From positions 1,796,943 to 1,860,942 of the forward strand of contig NZ_FUYR01000001.1 of the NCBI RefSeq assembly GCF_900168015.1: a stretch of 64,000 bases of DNA. Direction: 5' to 3'. A model generated the notes under the pieces. The model was given only the letters and a program-made list of their open reading frames with translations. It searched no databases and was not told the origin of the DNA. Position 1 is the first letter of the stretch. Each line of letters begins with the position of its first letter. The DNA comes from Daejeonella lutea. Lineage in GTDB: Bacteria > Bacteroidota > Bacteroidia > Sphingobacteriales > Sphingobacteriaceae. Shown here in pieces: positions 33,829 through 41,716 of this stretch. Made by a program: the position numbers and the translations under genes.

Positions 33829-35430
33829 ATGGCCAAATCCGTCCCGAAGAAAGAACATACACCACAACAGATTGCTGCAAATGAAGAACGATTTCGAGCC
33901 CTGGTCATAGCCACTTCAGATGTCATCTATAGCTTAAGTCCGGACTGGAGTACGATGTATCCGCTTGATGGACGCGGCTTTTTATTAGATGCAGTGGAAC
34001 CAACCACCACCTGGAAAACTACCAACGTATACGCTGATGACATGGTGATGGTGAATAATGCCATTAACGAAGCGATCCGCACAAAATCTATATTTCAGCT
34101 TGAGCATAGGGTTAACCGTGCAGACGGGACACCCGGATGGACGTTCTCGAGGGCGGTGCCGATTTTAGATGACAAGGGCGAAATAATCGAATGGTTTGGA
34201 GCAGCAAGCGATATAACGTTCCGGAAGCTTGCAGAAGAGGCCTTGCAATCCACCAATGAAGAACTAGCTGCTTCAAATGAAGAATACGAAACATCCAACG
34301 AAGAATTAATCGCTGCAAATGACGAACTGAATTCGCTCAATGAGCGGCTGACGAAGGCTACTCAAAAAGTGGAAGACGGTGAAGCCGCTTTACGCCTGGC
34401 TATAGAAGCCGCCAATTTTGGCACCTGGTTCATTAATTCGAAACCCCGGGAATTTATTACAAACGTACGCCTGAAGGAACTTTACGGATTTTTGCCGGAT
34501 GAGGAAATTTCTATTGAACAGTCGCTCGCTCAGATCACGGATGAATACCGCGACCTAATCGCAATCAAACTTGAAAATGCGATTACAAATAAGGAAGACT
34601 TTGACGTAACCTATCCGGTGATCGGATTGCACGACAAGCGATTTCGCTGGCTCCGGGCAATAGGGAATTTGAAAGCCGATCCTTCCGGCGAATTCTCAGC
34701 ATTGACCGGTGTGCTGATGGATGTAACGGAAAGACGAGCCGAGGAACAACGGAAGAATGATTTTATAGGGATGGTTAGCCATGAACTCAAAACTCCAATT
34801 ACATCACTGTCGGCCATCATCCAGGTTTCACATGCTAAATTGAAAAATAGCGAGGACAAGTTTTTAGCAACTGCCATGGCAAAGGCAGAAGCCCAGGTGA
34901 GAAGGATGACCACCATGATCAATGGTTTTCTGGATATCTCACGACTGGAGTCAGGAAAAATCATTATCAAGAAACAGGTATTTGATATCGGCGAATTAAT
35001 GCACGAGGTAATTGACGAAATCAGACTTACGAACAGAACCCATGAATTAAAGCTGAATGCCTGTGTTAATACAGATATTTATGCAGACCGGGATAAAATA
35101 AGCTCTGTCATATCCAATCTGGTGAGCAATGCCGTTAAATACTCCGCAGAAAGTACATCAGTTACCATAAGCTGCTCTGCCAGCGAAAACGAAGTCACCG
35201 TAAGCGTGACCGATGAAGGAATAGGTATTGACACACCGAATAAGGGTAAAATCTTTGACCGTTACTACCGTGTTGAAAGCAGCTCAACCTTACATATATC
35301 CGGCTTCGGTATAGGATTATATCTCAGTGCAGAAATTGTTGAACGCCATGGGGGTAAAATTTGGGTCGAAAGCGATCCAGGCAAAGGATCCAGTTTTCAT
35401 TTCTCGCTACCCCGAAAGCCAGCTGTTTAG
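33829..35430 (+). CDS. soluble PAS-domain sensor histidine kinase
   Basis: From the ATG at 33829 the protein has 533 residues without membrane helices. It has a PAS domain (~20-140), a long coiled segment with repeated NEELAASNEEYETSNEELIA, a second PAS/PAC domain (~190-305, ending TGVLMDVTERRAEEQ), HisKA (GMVSHELKTPITSLSAI) and HATPase (NLVSNAVKYS, DEGIGID, GFGIGLYLSAEIV). TTTATTTG ends four bases before the start. It has no adjacent regulator and is bracketed by the two MITE-like copies, 2072 bases apart. Confidence 0.93.
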   Translation: MAKSVPKKEHTPQQIAANEERFRALVIATSDVIYSLSPDWSTMYPLDGRGFLLDAVEPTTTWKTTNVYADDMVMVNNAINEAIRTKSIFQLEHRVNRADGTPGWTFSRAVPILDDKGEIIEWFGAASDITFRKLAEEALQSTNEELAASNEEYETSNEELIAANDELNSLNERLTKATQKVEDGEAALRLAIEAANFGTWFINSKPREFITNVRLKELYGFLPDEEISIEQSLAQITDEYRDLIAIKLENAITNKEDFDVTYPVIGLHDKRFRWLRAIGNLKADPSGEFSALTGVLMDVTERRAEEQRKNDFIGMVSHELKTPITSLSAIIQVSHAKLKNSEDKFLATAMAKAEAQVRRMTTMINGFLDISRLESGKIIIKKQVFDIGELMHEVIDEIRLTNRTHELKLNACVNTDIYADRDKISSVISNLVSNAVKYSAESTSVTISCSASENEVTVSVTDEGIGIDTPNKGKIFDRYYRVESSSTLHISGFGIGLYLSAEIVERHGGKIWVESDPGKGSSFHFSLPRKPAV

Positions 35431-35473
35431 GTCGCTTAACGGGCTTACCATCATCCATACTCGTCCCGAAGCT

Positions 35474-35818
35474 CCAGAATTATTTTTCATTTCTATACCT
35501 ATTATCCCTCTTGGTTTAAGTGTTCCAAAGGATCACTTAAACCTAAAAATAAAAATCAGGACTCTGTCCGGCAATTGTCGAGTACTCCATAAACGAAATG
35601 CTGGCTTTGATGCCGGACAGAGTCCTCTTCTTTCTTGCTATGATTTAAGAGCGCTTCGCTGAACTCTTAAACCAGGGGGCTAAGGAAGATCCATAATATT
35701 CTGAAAATGCGGCAGATACCGGAATCAGCCCTCAGATTTATGGGATCACTTAGTATCACTTCATTCAACTCTTAAGTTACGAGAGACCAGAATTATTTTT
35801 CATTCCTATACCTATTAT
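35474..35818. repeat. MITE-like element copy 2 with 32-bp flanking direct repeats
   Basis: The core is 35507-35680, about 95% identical to copy 1, with the same inverted ends, the 13-bp inverted repeat (35559-35571 with 35613-35625) and the 8-bp terminal stem. Direct repeats of 32 bases flank it at 35474-35505 and 35787-35818 with one mismatch; the right one lies 106 bases beyond the core. No protein is encoded. Confidence 0.8.
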
Positions 35819-35844
35819 CAATATCGTGCGTTAGAAATAGTACT

Positions 35845-36081
35845 ATGGAACATCCTTTACGAATCACGCACAACAATTCTGACTACGTATTTAAGCTTAT
35901 CAAAGATAGCCCGGTAACTAAAGAAACAAAGGAATTTAGAATCCGGTTAGGGGAAGAAGAGATCTTAATTTGCAAAACTCCAACAGGCTGGGCTCAAAAA
36001 AACTCAGATGCTCAGCATTTAAAACCCGACTTGCTCAATGCCATTGGGCATTCGCTTTCGCTGCGGTTTAGGCTGAGTTAA
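35845..36081 (+). CDS. small hypothetical protein
   Basis: The 78-residue protein is soluble, with alternating charged and hydrophobic residues (RITHNNSDYVFKLIKDSP, EFRIRLGEEEILICKTP). I do not recognise a domain; coding character looks real and similar short proteins exist in Sphingobacteriaceae. It lies just after the right direct repeat of MITE-like copy 2, so that repeat may contain its promoter. Confidence 0.6.
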   Translation: MEHPLRITHNNSDYVFKLIKDSPVTKETKEFRIRLGEEEILICKTPTGWAQKNSDAQHLKPDLLNAIGHSLSLRFRLS

Positions 36082-36264
36082 CACAGCAGTCGTTTCTTAA
36101 TCCCGGGACAAAATAGTTGTATGCTCCCATCCCGACCCCAAAGGCGGTCGCACATAACTCGTCAACATTTAAATGCGAACCGCTAACAATCTGGACGGTC
36201 GAGTATGTCGACCATAATAGAGACTTTTGGGGGAACCTTTGTTTTCGCTATTATTGTCTCTGGA

Positions 36265-36846
36265 ATGGCCACTCATATATTGTTGCAGGAATTACAGAAG
36301 TATTCGGACTTTAAGGAGGAAGACTTTCCGGAATTCCTGGAACTTTTTAAACCGTTTAAAGTTGCCAAAGGAGATTATTTTTACCGTGCCGGTGACATTC
36401 CTAAATACAGCCCATTTATCCTGAAAGGTTGCATGCGGAAATTCTTCATTAATGAAGAAGGCGATGAACAAATCGTTTATTTTGCTGAGGAAGGCTGGTT
36501 TGCCGGAGAAGTGCAATGTATGCGAATGAACTCCGCAACAGAGATGTACCTGCAGGCGCTTGAAGATTGCGAGATCCTGGGAATCAGTTTGAATAATGCC
36601 GAAATTGGGCTACAATCTTTTCCTGCCTACAGAAAATTCCTTGATGTGCGCTATGCGGTGGACCATAACCGAATTATCAATGAGGCCACCCGACTAAAAA
36701 CTGATACCCCCGAAAGTTTGTATCTGCGTTTAATTCAAACCCGCCCCTCTCTCATACTTCGTGTGCCCCAGCATTATATCGCGGCTTATCTCGGTATACG
36801 GACTGAAACGATTAGCCGCATCCGCAGAAAAATTGCCGGGAAATGA
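36265..36846 (+). CDS. Crp/Fnr-family transcriptional regulator
   Basis: From the ATG at 36265 the protein has 193 residues: a cyclic-nucleotide-binding fold (FKPFKVAKGDYFYRAGDIP, FINEEGDEQIVYFAEEGW) and a C-terminal winged helix with recognition helix HYIAAYLGIRTETISRIRRK. TATTATTG, about 15 bases before this ATG, resembles a -7 box and supports this start over the in-frame one at 36205. No Fe-S cysteines are visible. The inverted repeat GGTCGA-N5-TCGACC (36197-36213) upstream may be an autoregulatory site. The cupin gene follows. Confidence 0.9.
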   Translation: MATHILLQELQKYSDFKEEDFPEFLELFKPFKVAKGDYFYRAGDIPKYSPFILKGCMRKFFINEEGDEQIVYFAEEGWFAGEVQCMRMNSATEMYLQALEDCEILGISLNNAEIGLQSFPAYRKFLDVRYAVDHNRIINEATRLKTDTPESLYLRLIQTRPSLILRVPQHYIAAYLGIRTETISRIRRKIAGK

Positions 36847-36886
36847 TTAGTTGATTGAAATCAACTGATGAAATTTGGGTTGCCTT

Positions 36887-36894
36887 TAGATTTG
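36887..36894 (+). promoter_or_regulatory. -7 box (TAGATTTG) for the cupin gene
   Basis: TAGATTTG fits TAnnTTTG and lies 18 bases before the ATG at 36912, which supports that start over the in-frame codon at 36855. Confidence 0.5.
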
Positions 36895-36911
36895 CCATCA
36901 AACATGAAAAT

Positions 36912-37466
36912 ATGGCAATTGATCTTTTTGAAGGATTTACCAATCCCAATGCAGGCGAAACCTTTCGTTGCATTTCCAGTACCAAAGAAACTTTTGTTTT
37001 CGAATGGACCGTTCAACCCGGAGGGCACGTACCTTCAGAACATATTCACTATAATCAGGACGAAACCTTCAGGGTAAAGCAAGGGCAATTACTGATCAGG
37101 GTGAACGGCAAAGAACACGTGGGAAAACCCGGTGATACCTTTACGGCCTATAAAGGCCAGCCGCATATTGCTATGAATAACAGCAGTGATGTTCTTATAT
37201 GTGAAGTGGAATTTAGCAATGCATCCGAGACTTTTACATTTTTTCAATGTATGGCGGGCCTGGTGCTGGATGGTGATTATGATAAGCGCGGGCAGGTAAA
37301 TATTCCGAAAATGTGCTACTTTATGAGACGGATGAAAATCAGTTCGCTAACGCGACCGGTACAAATTCCCACACCAGTTTTCAAAGCTGTGATCACTATC
37401 TTTTATGCTGCAGGTGTTATTGCCGGATGGGGTAAATCATATACCAAGTACACCGGAATGGAGTAA
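36912..37466 (+). CDS. cupin-domain protein with C-terminal membrane segment
   Basis: From the ATG at 36912 the protein has 184 residues. A single cupin barrel spans ~30-120, with metal-ligand-like HIHYNQDETFRVKQG and GKPGDTFTAYKGQPHIAMNN. The C-terminus (PTPVFKAVITIFYAAGVIAGW) is a likely membrane helix. Such proteins are common small-molecule-binding or isomerase-like enzymes; the substrate is unknown. It follows the Crp/Fnr gene by 65 bases and may be its target. Confidence 0.85.
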   Translation: MAIDLFEGFTNPNAGETFRCISSTKETFVFEWTVQPGGHVPSEHIHYNQDETFRVKQGQLLIRVNGKEHVGKPGDTFTAYKGQPHIAMNNSSDVLICEVEFSNASETFTFFQCMAGLVLDGDYDKRGQVNIPKMCYFMRRMKISSLTRPVQIPTPVFKAVITIFYAAGVIAGWGKSYTKYTGME

Positions 37467-37502
37467 AGCTTGTTGTACGCTCACCTCCTGAGCAAGGCGG
37501 AA

Positions 37503-37652
37503 CTAACGTGGAACTTTTTCAATTTTCGAGTCGTTCGCGTTAGAATTAAATTCCCGATAGGCTCTATACATAAAAAGTAAAATCACTAATGCCACCAGAA
37601 ACAATAAAAATTTCTGGTAAGCATTTCTTGGTTTTTGGGTCTCATTATTCAT
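37503..37652 (-). CDS. 49-residue single-helix membrane protein
   Basis: The frame runs ATG (37652) to TAG (37503). It has a polar start (NNETQKPRNAYQK), one membrane helix (FLLFLVALVILLFMY) and a basic-polar tail. The position of the helix and the charges suit a real small membrane protein. It lies 24 bases after the stop of the NtrB-type kinase and probably belongs to that operon; interaction with the kinase is inferred. Confidence 0.6.
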   Translation of the reverse strand: MNNETQKPRNAYQKFLLFLVALVILLFMYRAYREFNSNANDSKIEKVPR

Positions 37653-37676
37653 ATTGCATTGTATTTGTTGCTGCCA

Positions 37677-38969
37677 TCAGAAAGATATTTTAAATTCCGT
37701 CCAGCCTCCCCTGCTCTCCAGGGAGAACTCCATTCCATGATTGTAAAGAACTTCCCTTGTAAGGGTAAGGCCAACACCTTGCCCATTTTTCTTCGTGCTA
37801 AAAAATGCGGAGAATAGCTGCTTGCTAACTTCCCTGGAAATACCGTGCCCGTTATCCAAAATTGACAGGCTGCGGGGTGAACTGGAGGTACGTAAAATGA
37901 TGGTGCCAGTACTTTGAATTGCTTCAATAGCGTTCTTAATCACGTTGATAAGTACCAGTTCGATTTGCTGCACATCAATTTCAACTATAAGCGACTTCGA
38001 TTCCAGCTGCCACTCCCAGTTAATTACTTTATCCTTAGCCTGAGCGTCCATCAAGACCTGTACGGTTTTGAGTAAAGAGTGGACGTCGATTGATTCCCTG
38101 ATGGGCTCGGGGATTTTTACGACATCGGCAAAATTAGACATGACGGTACTAAGTGCCTTATTACGGTTTATTGCCACGGTTAGGGCATTGTCGTAATCAT
38201 CACGGTACTTTTCCTCCAGCTGACTTTTATACGTTAATATGGTGCTAAGAATGGAGTTGATCGCGCCGATGGAATTATTGGTCTCATGCGACATCATACG
38301 TATTACCTTTTCAAAAGCGCTCTTTTCTTTTTTGTAGATTTCGTCCGAAAGCTCCTCGATCATGATGAAATAATGGGAAAACCCGCGGTCGACAAAATAA
38401 GCTTTTTGGCATTTGTAAATCTGTGTTCCATTAATCGTTAAGATTTCCGATTTCCCATCCTGCAGGTTGTTCAACTCAGATGCAAGGGTTCCACTGAGCT
38501 TATCTAATTTTTGCCCGATAAAATTGGCTTCAAAACCGGGAAGAGTTGCTGCCGCCGGGTTCATCGAAGCTATTTTGTTTTCAGAATCAAGCATTATTAT
38601 CGCTGATGGAGATGCTTCTATAAGCTTGGAAAGGAAATAGTTCTTTTCACTTTGCTTGATTCGTTCTTCACGAAGCTGGTCGATCATTTGATTGTACACA
38701 TCGATAAGCTCATCCATCTCCGGGTGGCCAACATGTATAAGCCGGGTAGTAAAATCCTTGTCCTTTATCGATTCAATGCCAGAGGAAATTAATTTAAACG
38801 GCTCACTAATGGACCGGTAAAGCCAAATGGAAACGCCAATGGAACACAGGACAAGGATTTCTCCCAAAATAAACAGGTATTTATTTACTTCCAGGAGCAG
38901 AAATAGCAGAAAGATCAAAGTAAGATGTGTCAGGCTGCTGTAGAGCAGAAATTTACTTCTGAGCTTCAT
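37677..38969 (-). CDS. NtrB-type sensor histidine kinase, partner of the sigma-54 activator
   Basis: The 430-residue kinase has two membrane helices close together near the N-terminus (about 10-50, almost no periplasmic loop), a HAMP-like linker, a PAS domain (~130-220), HisKA with IRMMSHETNNSIGAINSI and a HATPase (NVIKNAIEAIQ, DNGHGIS, GQGVGLTLTREVLYNHG). It overlaps the response regulator gene by 17 bases. The pair sits directly beside the efflux operon and probably controls it. The lack of a periplasmic domain suggests membrane or cytoplasmic sensing. Confidence 0.92.
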   Translation of the reverse strand: MKLRSKFLLYSSLTHLTLIFLLFLLLEVNKYLFILGEILVLCSIGVSIWLYRSISEPFKLISSGIESIKDKDFTTRLIHVGHPEMDELIDVYNQMIDQLREERIKQSEKNYFLSKLIEASPSAIIMLDSENKIASMNPAAATLPGFEANFIGQKLDKLSGTLASELNNLQDGKSEILTINGTQIYKCQKAYFVDRGFSHYFIMIEELSDEIYKKEKSAFEKVIRMMSHETNNSIGAINSILSTILTYKSQLEEKYRDDYDNALTVAINRNKALSTVMSNFADVVKIPEPIRESIDVHSLLKTVQVLMDAQAKDKVINWEWQLESKSLIVEIDVQQIELVLINVIKNAIEAIQSTGTIILRTSSSPRSLSILDNGHGISREVSKQLFSAFFSTKKNGQGVGLTLTREVLYNHGMEFSLESRGGWTEFKISF

Positions 38970-40335
38970 ACGGGATATTATATTTTTCGAGCTTGCGGTA
39001 AAGTGTCCCGCGACTCAGGCCCAGCGAGCGTGCCACCTTACTGATATTTCCCCTGTGAAACTCCATTGCTTTTTGAATCATGGACAATTCCATCTCGTCG
39101 ATCGTCACGCTTCCTACTTCCGGCAAAGTAAACTTGGAGTTCTGAATTTTGCGATGCTCGGTTTGTTTCTCAAAGTCTTTTATCTCAAGCATATCTGTTT
39201 CACTGACCAGAACGGTGCGCTCTACCAGATTTTTAAGTTCCCTGATATTCCCTGGCAGGGATCTGCTTTTGAGCCAGTTGATTGCTTCTCGGCTGATGTT
39301 CAGTTCATCACGTCCATAAATCGTTTTTAAATTATCTAGAAAATAATTAATCAGTAAAGGGATATCATTTGAACGTTCTCTTAATGGTGGCAGGTTAACC
39401 GTTATCAGGTTAATGCGATAATACAGGTCTTCCCTGAACTTGTTTTCAGCCACCATTTCCTGCAGGTTGCGGTTTGTAGCGCAAACCACGCGTACGTCGA
39501 CTGTCTTGGTGCGGCTATCGCCCAGTACTTCATAGGTTCGGTCCTGAAGTACCCGGAGGAGCTTTACCTGGCTGTTCAGATCCAGGTCTCCAATTTCATC
39601 AAGAAATATGGTGCCTTTGTGCGCCATTTCAAAACGGCCAAGACGGTCATTTTTAGCGTCAGTAAATGAGCCGCGCTTATGCCCGAACATTTCACTTTCA
39701 AACAGCGAAGAGGAAATCCCGCCCAGGTTTACCTTAATGAAGGGTTTATTACGCCGGTTACTGTTTTGATGAATCGCTTCGGCAATCAATTCCTTTCCGG
39801 TGCCGCTTTCCCCGGTAATGAGAACCGAGGCGTCGGTCGAGCTGATACGGCCAACAGTTTTTAAAATCGACAGCATACGGGCATCCTCGCTTATAATATT
39901 CTCTAATCCGTATTTGTCATTTAATTGCTTTCTGTTGTATGAGTTTTCTGTTTGTAAACGATTTTTGTCCGAAAGCTCCAATGCGGTCCGGATTACCTGC
40001 ATGATGTTTGCATTATCCCAGGGCTTATGAACAAAGTCGGCAGCTCCATTCTTCATCCCCTCAACAGCCAGGGTTATTGAGCCCCAGCCTGTCATCAGGA
40101 TAACTGGAATTTCCGGCTTCAATTTCTTTATTGTTTTCAGCGCCTGAAGCCCTTCCAAACCGGAGGTTTCCAGCGAGAAATTCATATCAAGCAGCACCAA
40201 TTCAATTGCCCTTTCTTTAAGACGGGCATACCCCTCTTCGGGTCCTTCAGCGGAAGTGATTTCGAAGCCTTCCTGTTTTAAAAGCAGGCTTAGGGAGGTG
40301 CGGATGGCGATATCGTCGTCGATGATGAGGATCAT
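38953..40335 (-). CDS. NtrC-family sigma-54-dependent response regulator
   Basis: The 460-residue protein has a receiver (D6-D8 pocket, D50 acceptor), an AAA+ domain with Walker A GESGTGKE (175-182), Walker B GTIFLDEIGD (241-250) and Arg finger in LYYRINL, and a Fis-type helix-turn-helix (NISKVARSLGLSRGTLYRKL). The sigma-54 contact loop is GSFTDA (222-227), differing from the classic GAFTGA at two positions but keeping Phe and Thr. Its likely DNA sites are the CTGTCC-N6-GAACAG operators found before the efflux operon and before the permease at 13957. Confidence 0.94.
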   Translation of the reverse strand: MILIIDDDIAIRTSLSLLLKQEGFEITSAEGPEEGYARLKERAIELVLLDMNFSLETSGLEGLQALKTIKKLKPEIPVILMTGWGSITLAVEGMKNGAADFVHKPWDNANIMQVIRTALELSDKNRLQTENSYNRKQLNDKYGLENIISEDARMLSILKTVGRISSTDASVLITGESGTGKELIAEAIHQNSNRRNKPFIKVNLGGISSSLFESEMFGHKRGSFTDAKNDRLGRFEMAHKGTIFLDEIGDLDLNSQVKLLRVLQDRTYEVLGDSRTKTVDVRVVCATNRNLQEMVAENKFREDLYYRINLITVNLPPLRERSNDIPLLINYFLDNLKTIYGRDELNISREAINWLKSRSLPGNIRELKNLVERTVLVSETDMLEIKDFEKQTEHRKIQNSKFTLPEVGSVTIDEMELSMIQKAMEFHRGNISKVARSLGLSRGTLYRKLEKYNIPYEAQK

Positions 40336-40490
40336 GGTCAGTTGTCAGTTGCGAGTTATCAGTTGCCAGTCTGGGCGGATATGTATGGTTAGTTATTTAG
40401 GTATTAGGTTTTAGGCATTAGGTGCTAGACGTCTAGCTTCAGACTTCAGACCTCCTTCCGACTTCAGCCTACGACTTCCAGTCAAGGTAA
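40336..40490. repeat. heptad array with opposing arms
   Basis: Units of CAGTTGN, TTAGGNN and then, after the palindrome CTAGACGTCTAG, CAGACTT-like units follow each other with a 7-base period. The two arms are partly complementary around the palindrome. The word TCTGGGCGGATA is shared in part with the array at 17306-17585. No gene is present. Confidence 0.8.
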
Positions 40491-40534
40491 AAAAAATTGT
40501 CATCAATAAATACCCAGTAAATTGAGCAGTGGAC

Positions 40535-41716
40535 CTATTCCTCATACAAAGCTTCTGCAGGTTGAATTTTGGATGCTCTTAAACTTGGATATAAACTACA
40601 GGCGATCATCAACAGGTATATAAAAAGTGCAGCGCCGGCAACGCCCAACATTCCTTCACGAAGACTAAGATTTCCGAAAAAGCCGGCGATGATGAACTGT
40701 AGGGCAACAAATGCTCCTGGTATAGTGGCGAAACTGCTTAGTACAATTGTTTCAGTCAGGAATTGCTTCAGGATATTACCTGAGACCGCGCCGGTTGCTA
40801 CCCTTAAACCAATTTCCGATCTTCTTTTCGCGATTGCGTAGGAGAATACTCCTGAAATTCCAAGGAAGATATTGAGAACCAGAAAACCGAAGACCACTAA
40901 AGCCAGTGTGAGCTGAATGAGATCATTTTTATTGCTCATTTTCTTTACCATGTTCATTGGCGAGCTATTCCGTACAGTAAAATTGTCGTCTTTGATTGTT
41001 TCAAGTACTTTCCTGATCTTTCCTTCCATCAAGAAAAAATTATTGGCATATTTTGATTTTACCAGGATCGCTGAGCCGGTGGTATCCGGACCAATCGGTT
41101 TAAATATATAGCCCTTCCCATTACCTCCTATCTCGCGGGAGAAATTATCTCTATACTCAGCAGTCACACCTACTATCCTCGTCTTTTTGCCGCTCAGAAG
41201 GATTGTCTGACCGATCGGATCCTGACCATTGAAATATTCCTCTGAAAGATCCTCCGTAATTATGATTGGAACGATAGCTGAAAGCCTGTCGTCCTTTGTA
41301 AACCATCGCCCCTTTTTTATCGGGAGCTCTAATACCTGATTGAAGTGCTCGTCCGCAATAAAGGTTCTGAAAGATAATTTATTGTTCTGAATGACAGCTT
41401 TTTCATCAGTTGGCCATGAATAGAACGGGATCAGGGAGGCATTGCTCACCAGTTCCGCTTCAGGCATTGCGCGTAATTTTTGTTCAATAGCACTTACGTA
41501 GCCTTGCGCCTTATCTGTTGGAACCTTATCCAGGCCCAATGATATCGCCCAAACATGATCATAGTTATAATAGTAGGGTTTGAAATAGGCTAAAAACTTG
41601 TCGACGTTAAGTGCTATAAAAAACGTCAGAGCAACGAATGAAATAAACAACTGGAAGACCAGCAAAAAATTACTTTTCCTCTTGCGCCATAGCATTTTGA
41701 AGGTGTGTCTGATCAT
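40535..41716 (-). CDS. FtsX/MacB-type permease, B-type paralogue 2
   Basis: The 393-residue half-size permease has a first helix (FLLVFQLFISFVALTFF), a periplasmic MacB_PCD-like domain and three C-terminal helices with KRRSEIGLRVATGA and the end motif SKIQPAEALYEE. It is most like the protein at 42978-44087 (same start MIRH, same end motif). It overlaps the preceding gene by 4 bases and is the last gene of the efflux operon. Confidence 0.92.
   Translation of the reverse strand: MIRHTFKMLWRKRKSNFLLVFQLFISFVALTFFIALNVDKFLAYFKPYYYNYDHVWAISLGLDKVPTDKAQGYVSAIEQKLRAMPEAELVSNASLIPFYSWPTDEKAVIQNNKLSFRTFIADEHFNQVLELPIKKGRWFTKDDRLSAIVPIIITEDLSEEYFNGQDPIGQTILLSGKKTRIVGVTAEYRDNFSREIGGNGKGYIFKPIGPDTTGSAILVKSKYANNFFLMEGKIRKVLETIKDDNFTVRNSSPMNMVKKMSNKNDLIQLTLALVVFGFLVLNIFLGISGVFSYAIAKRRSEIGLRVATGAVSGNILKQFLTETIVLSSFATIPGAFVALQFIIAGFFGNLSLREGMLGVAGAALFIYLLMIACSLYPSLRASKIQPAEALYEE

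Noticed and set aside
33391-35818. Integron cassette with attC sites around the PAS kinase
   Set aside because: The inverted repeats lack the attC core sites GTTRRRY/RYYYAAC in the right places and no integrase is present; a MITE-like element explains the data better.
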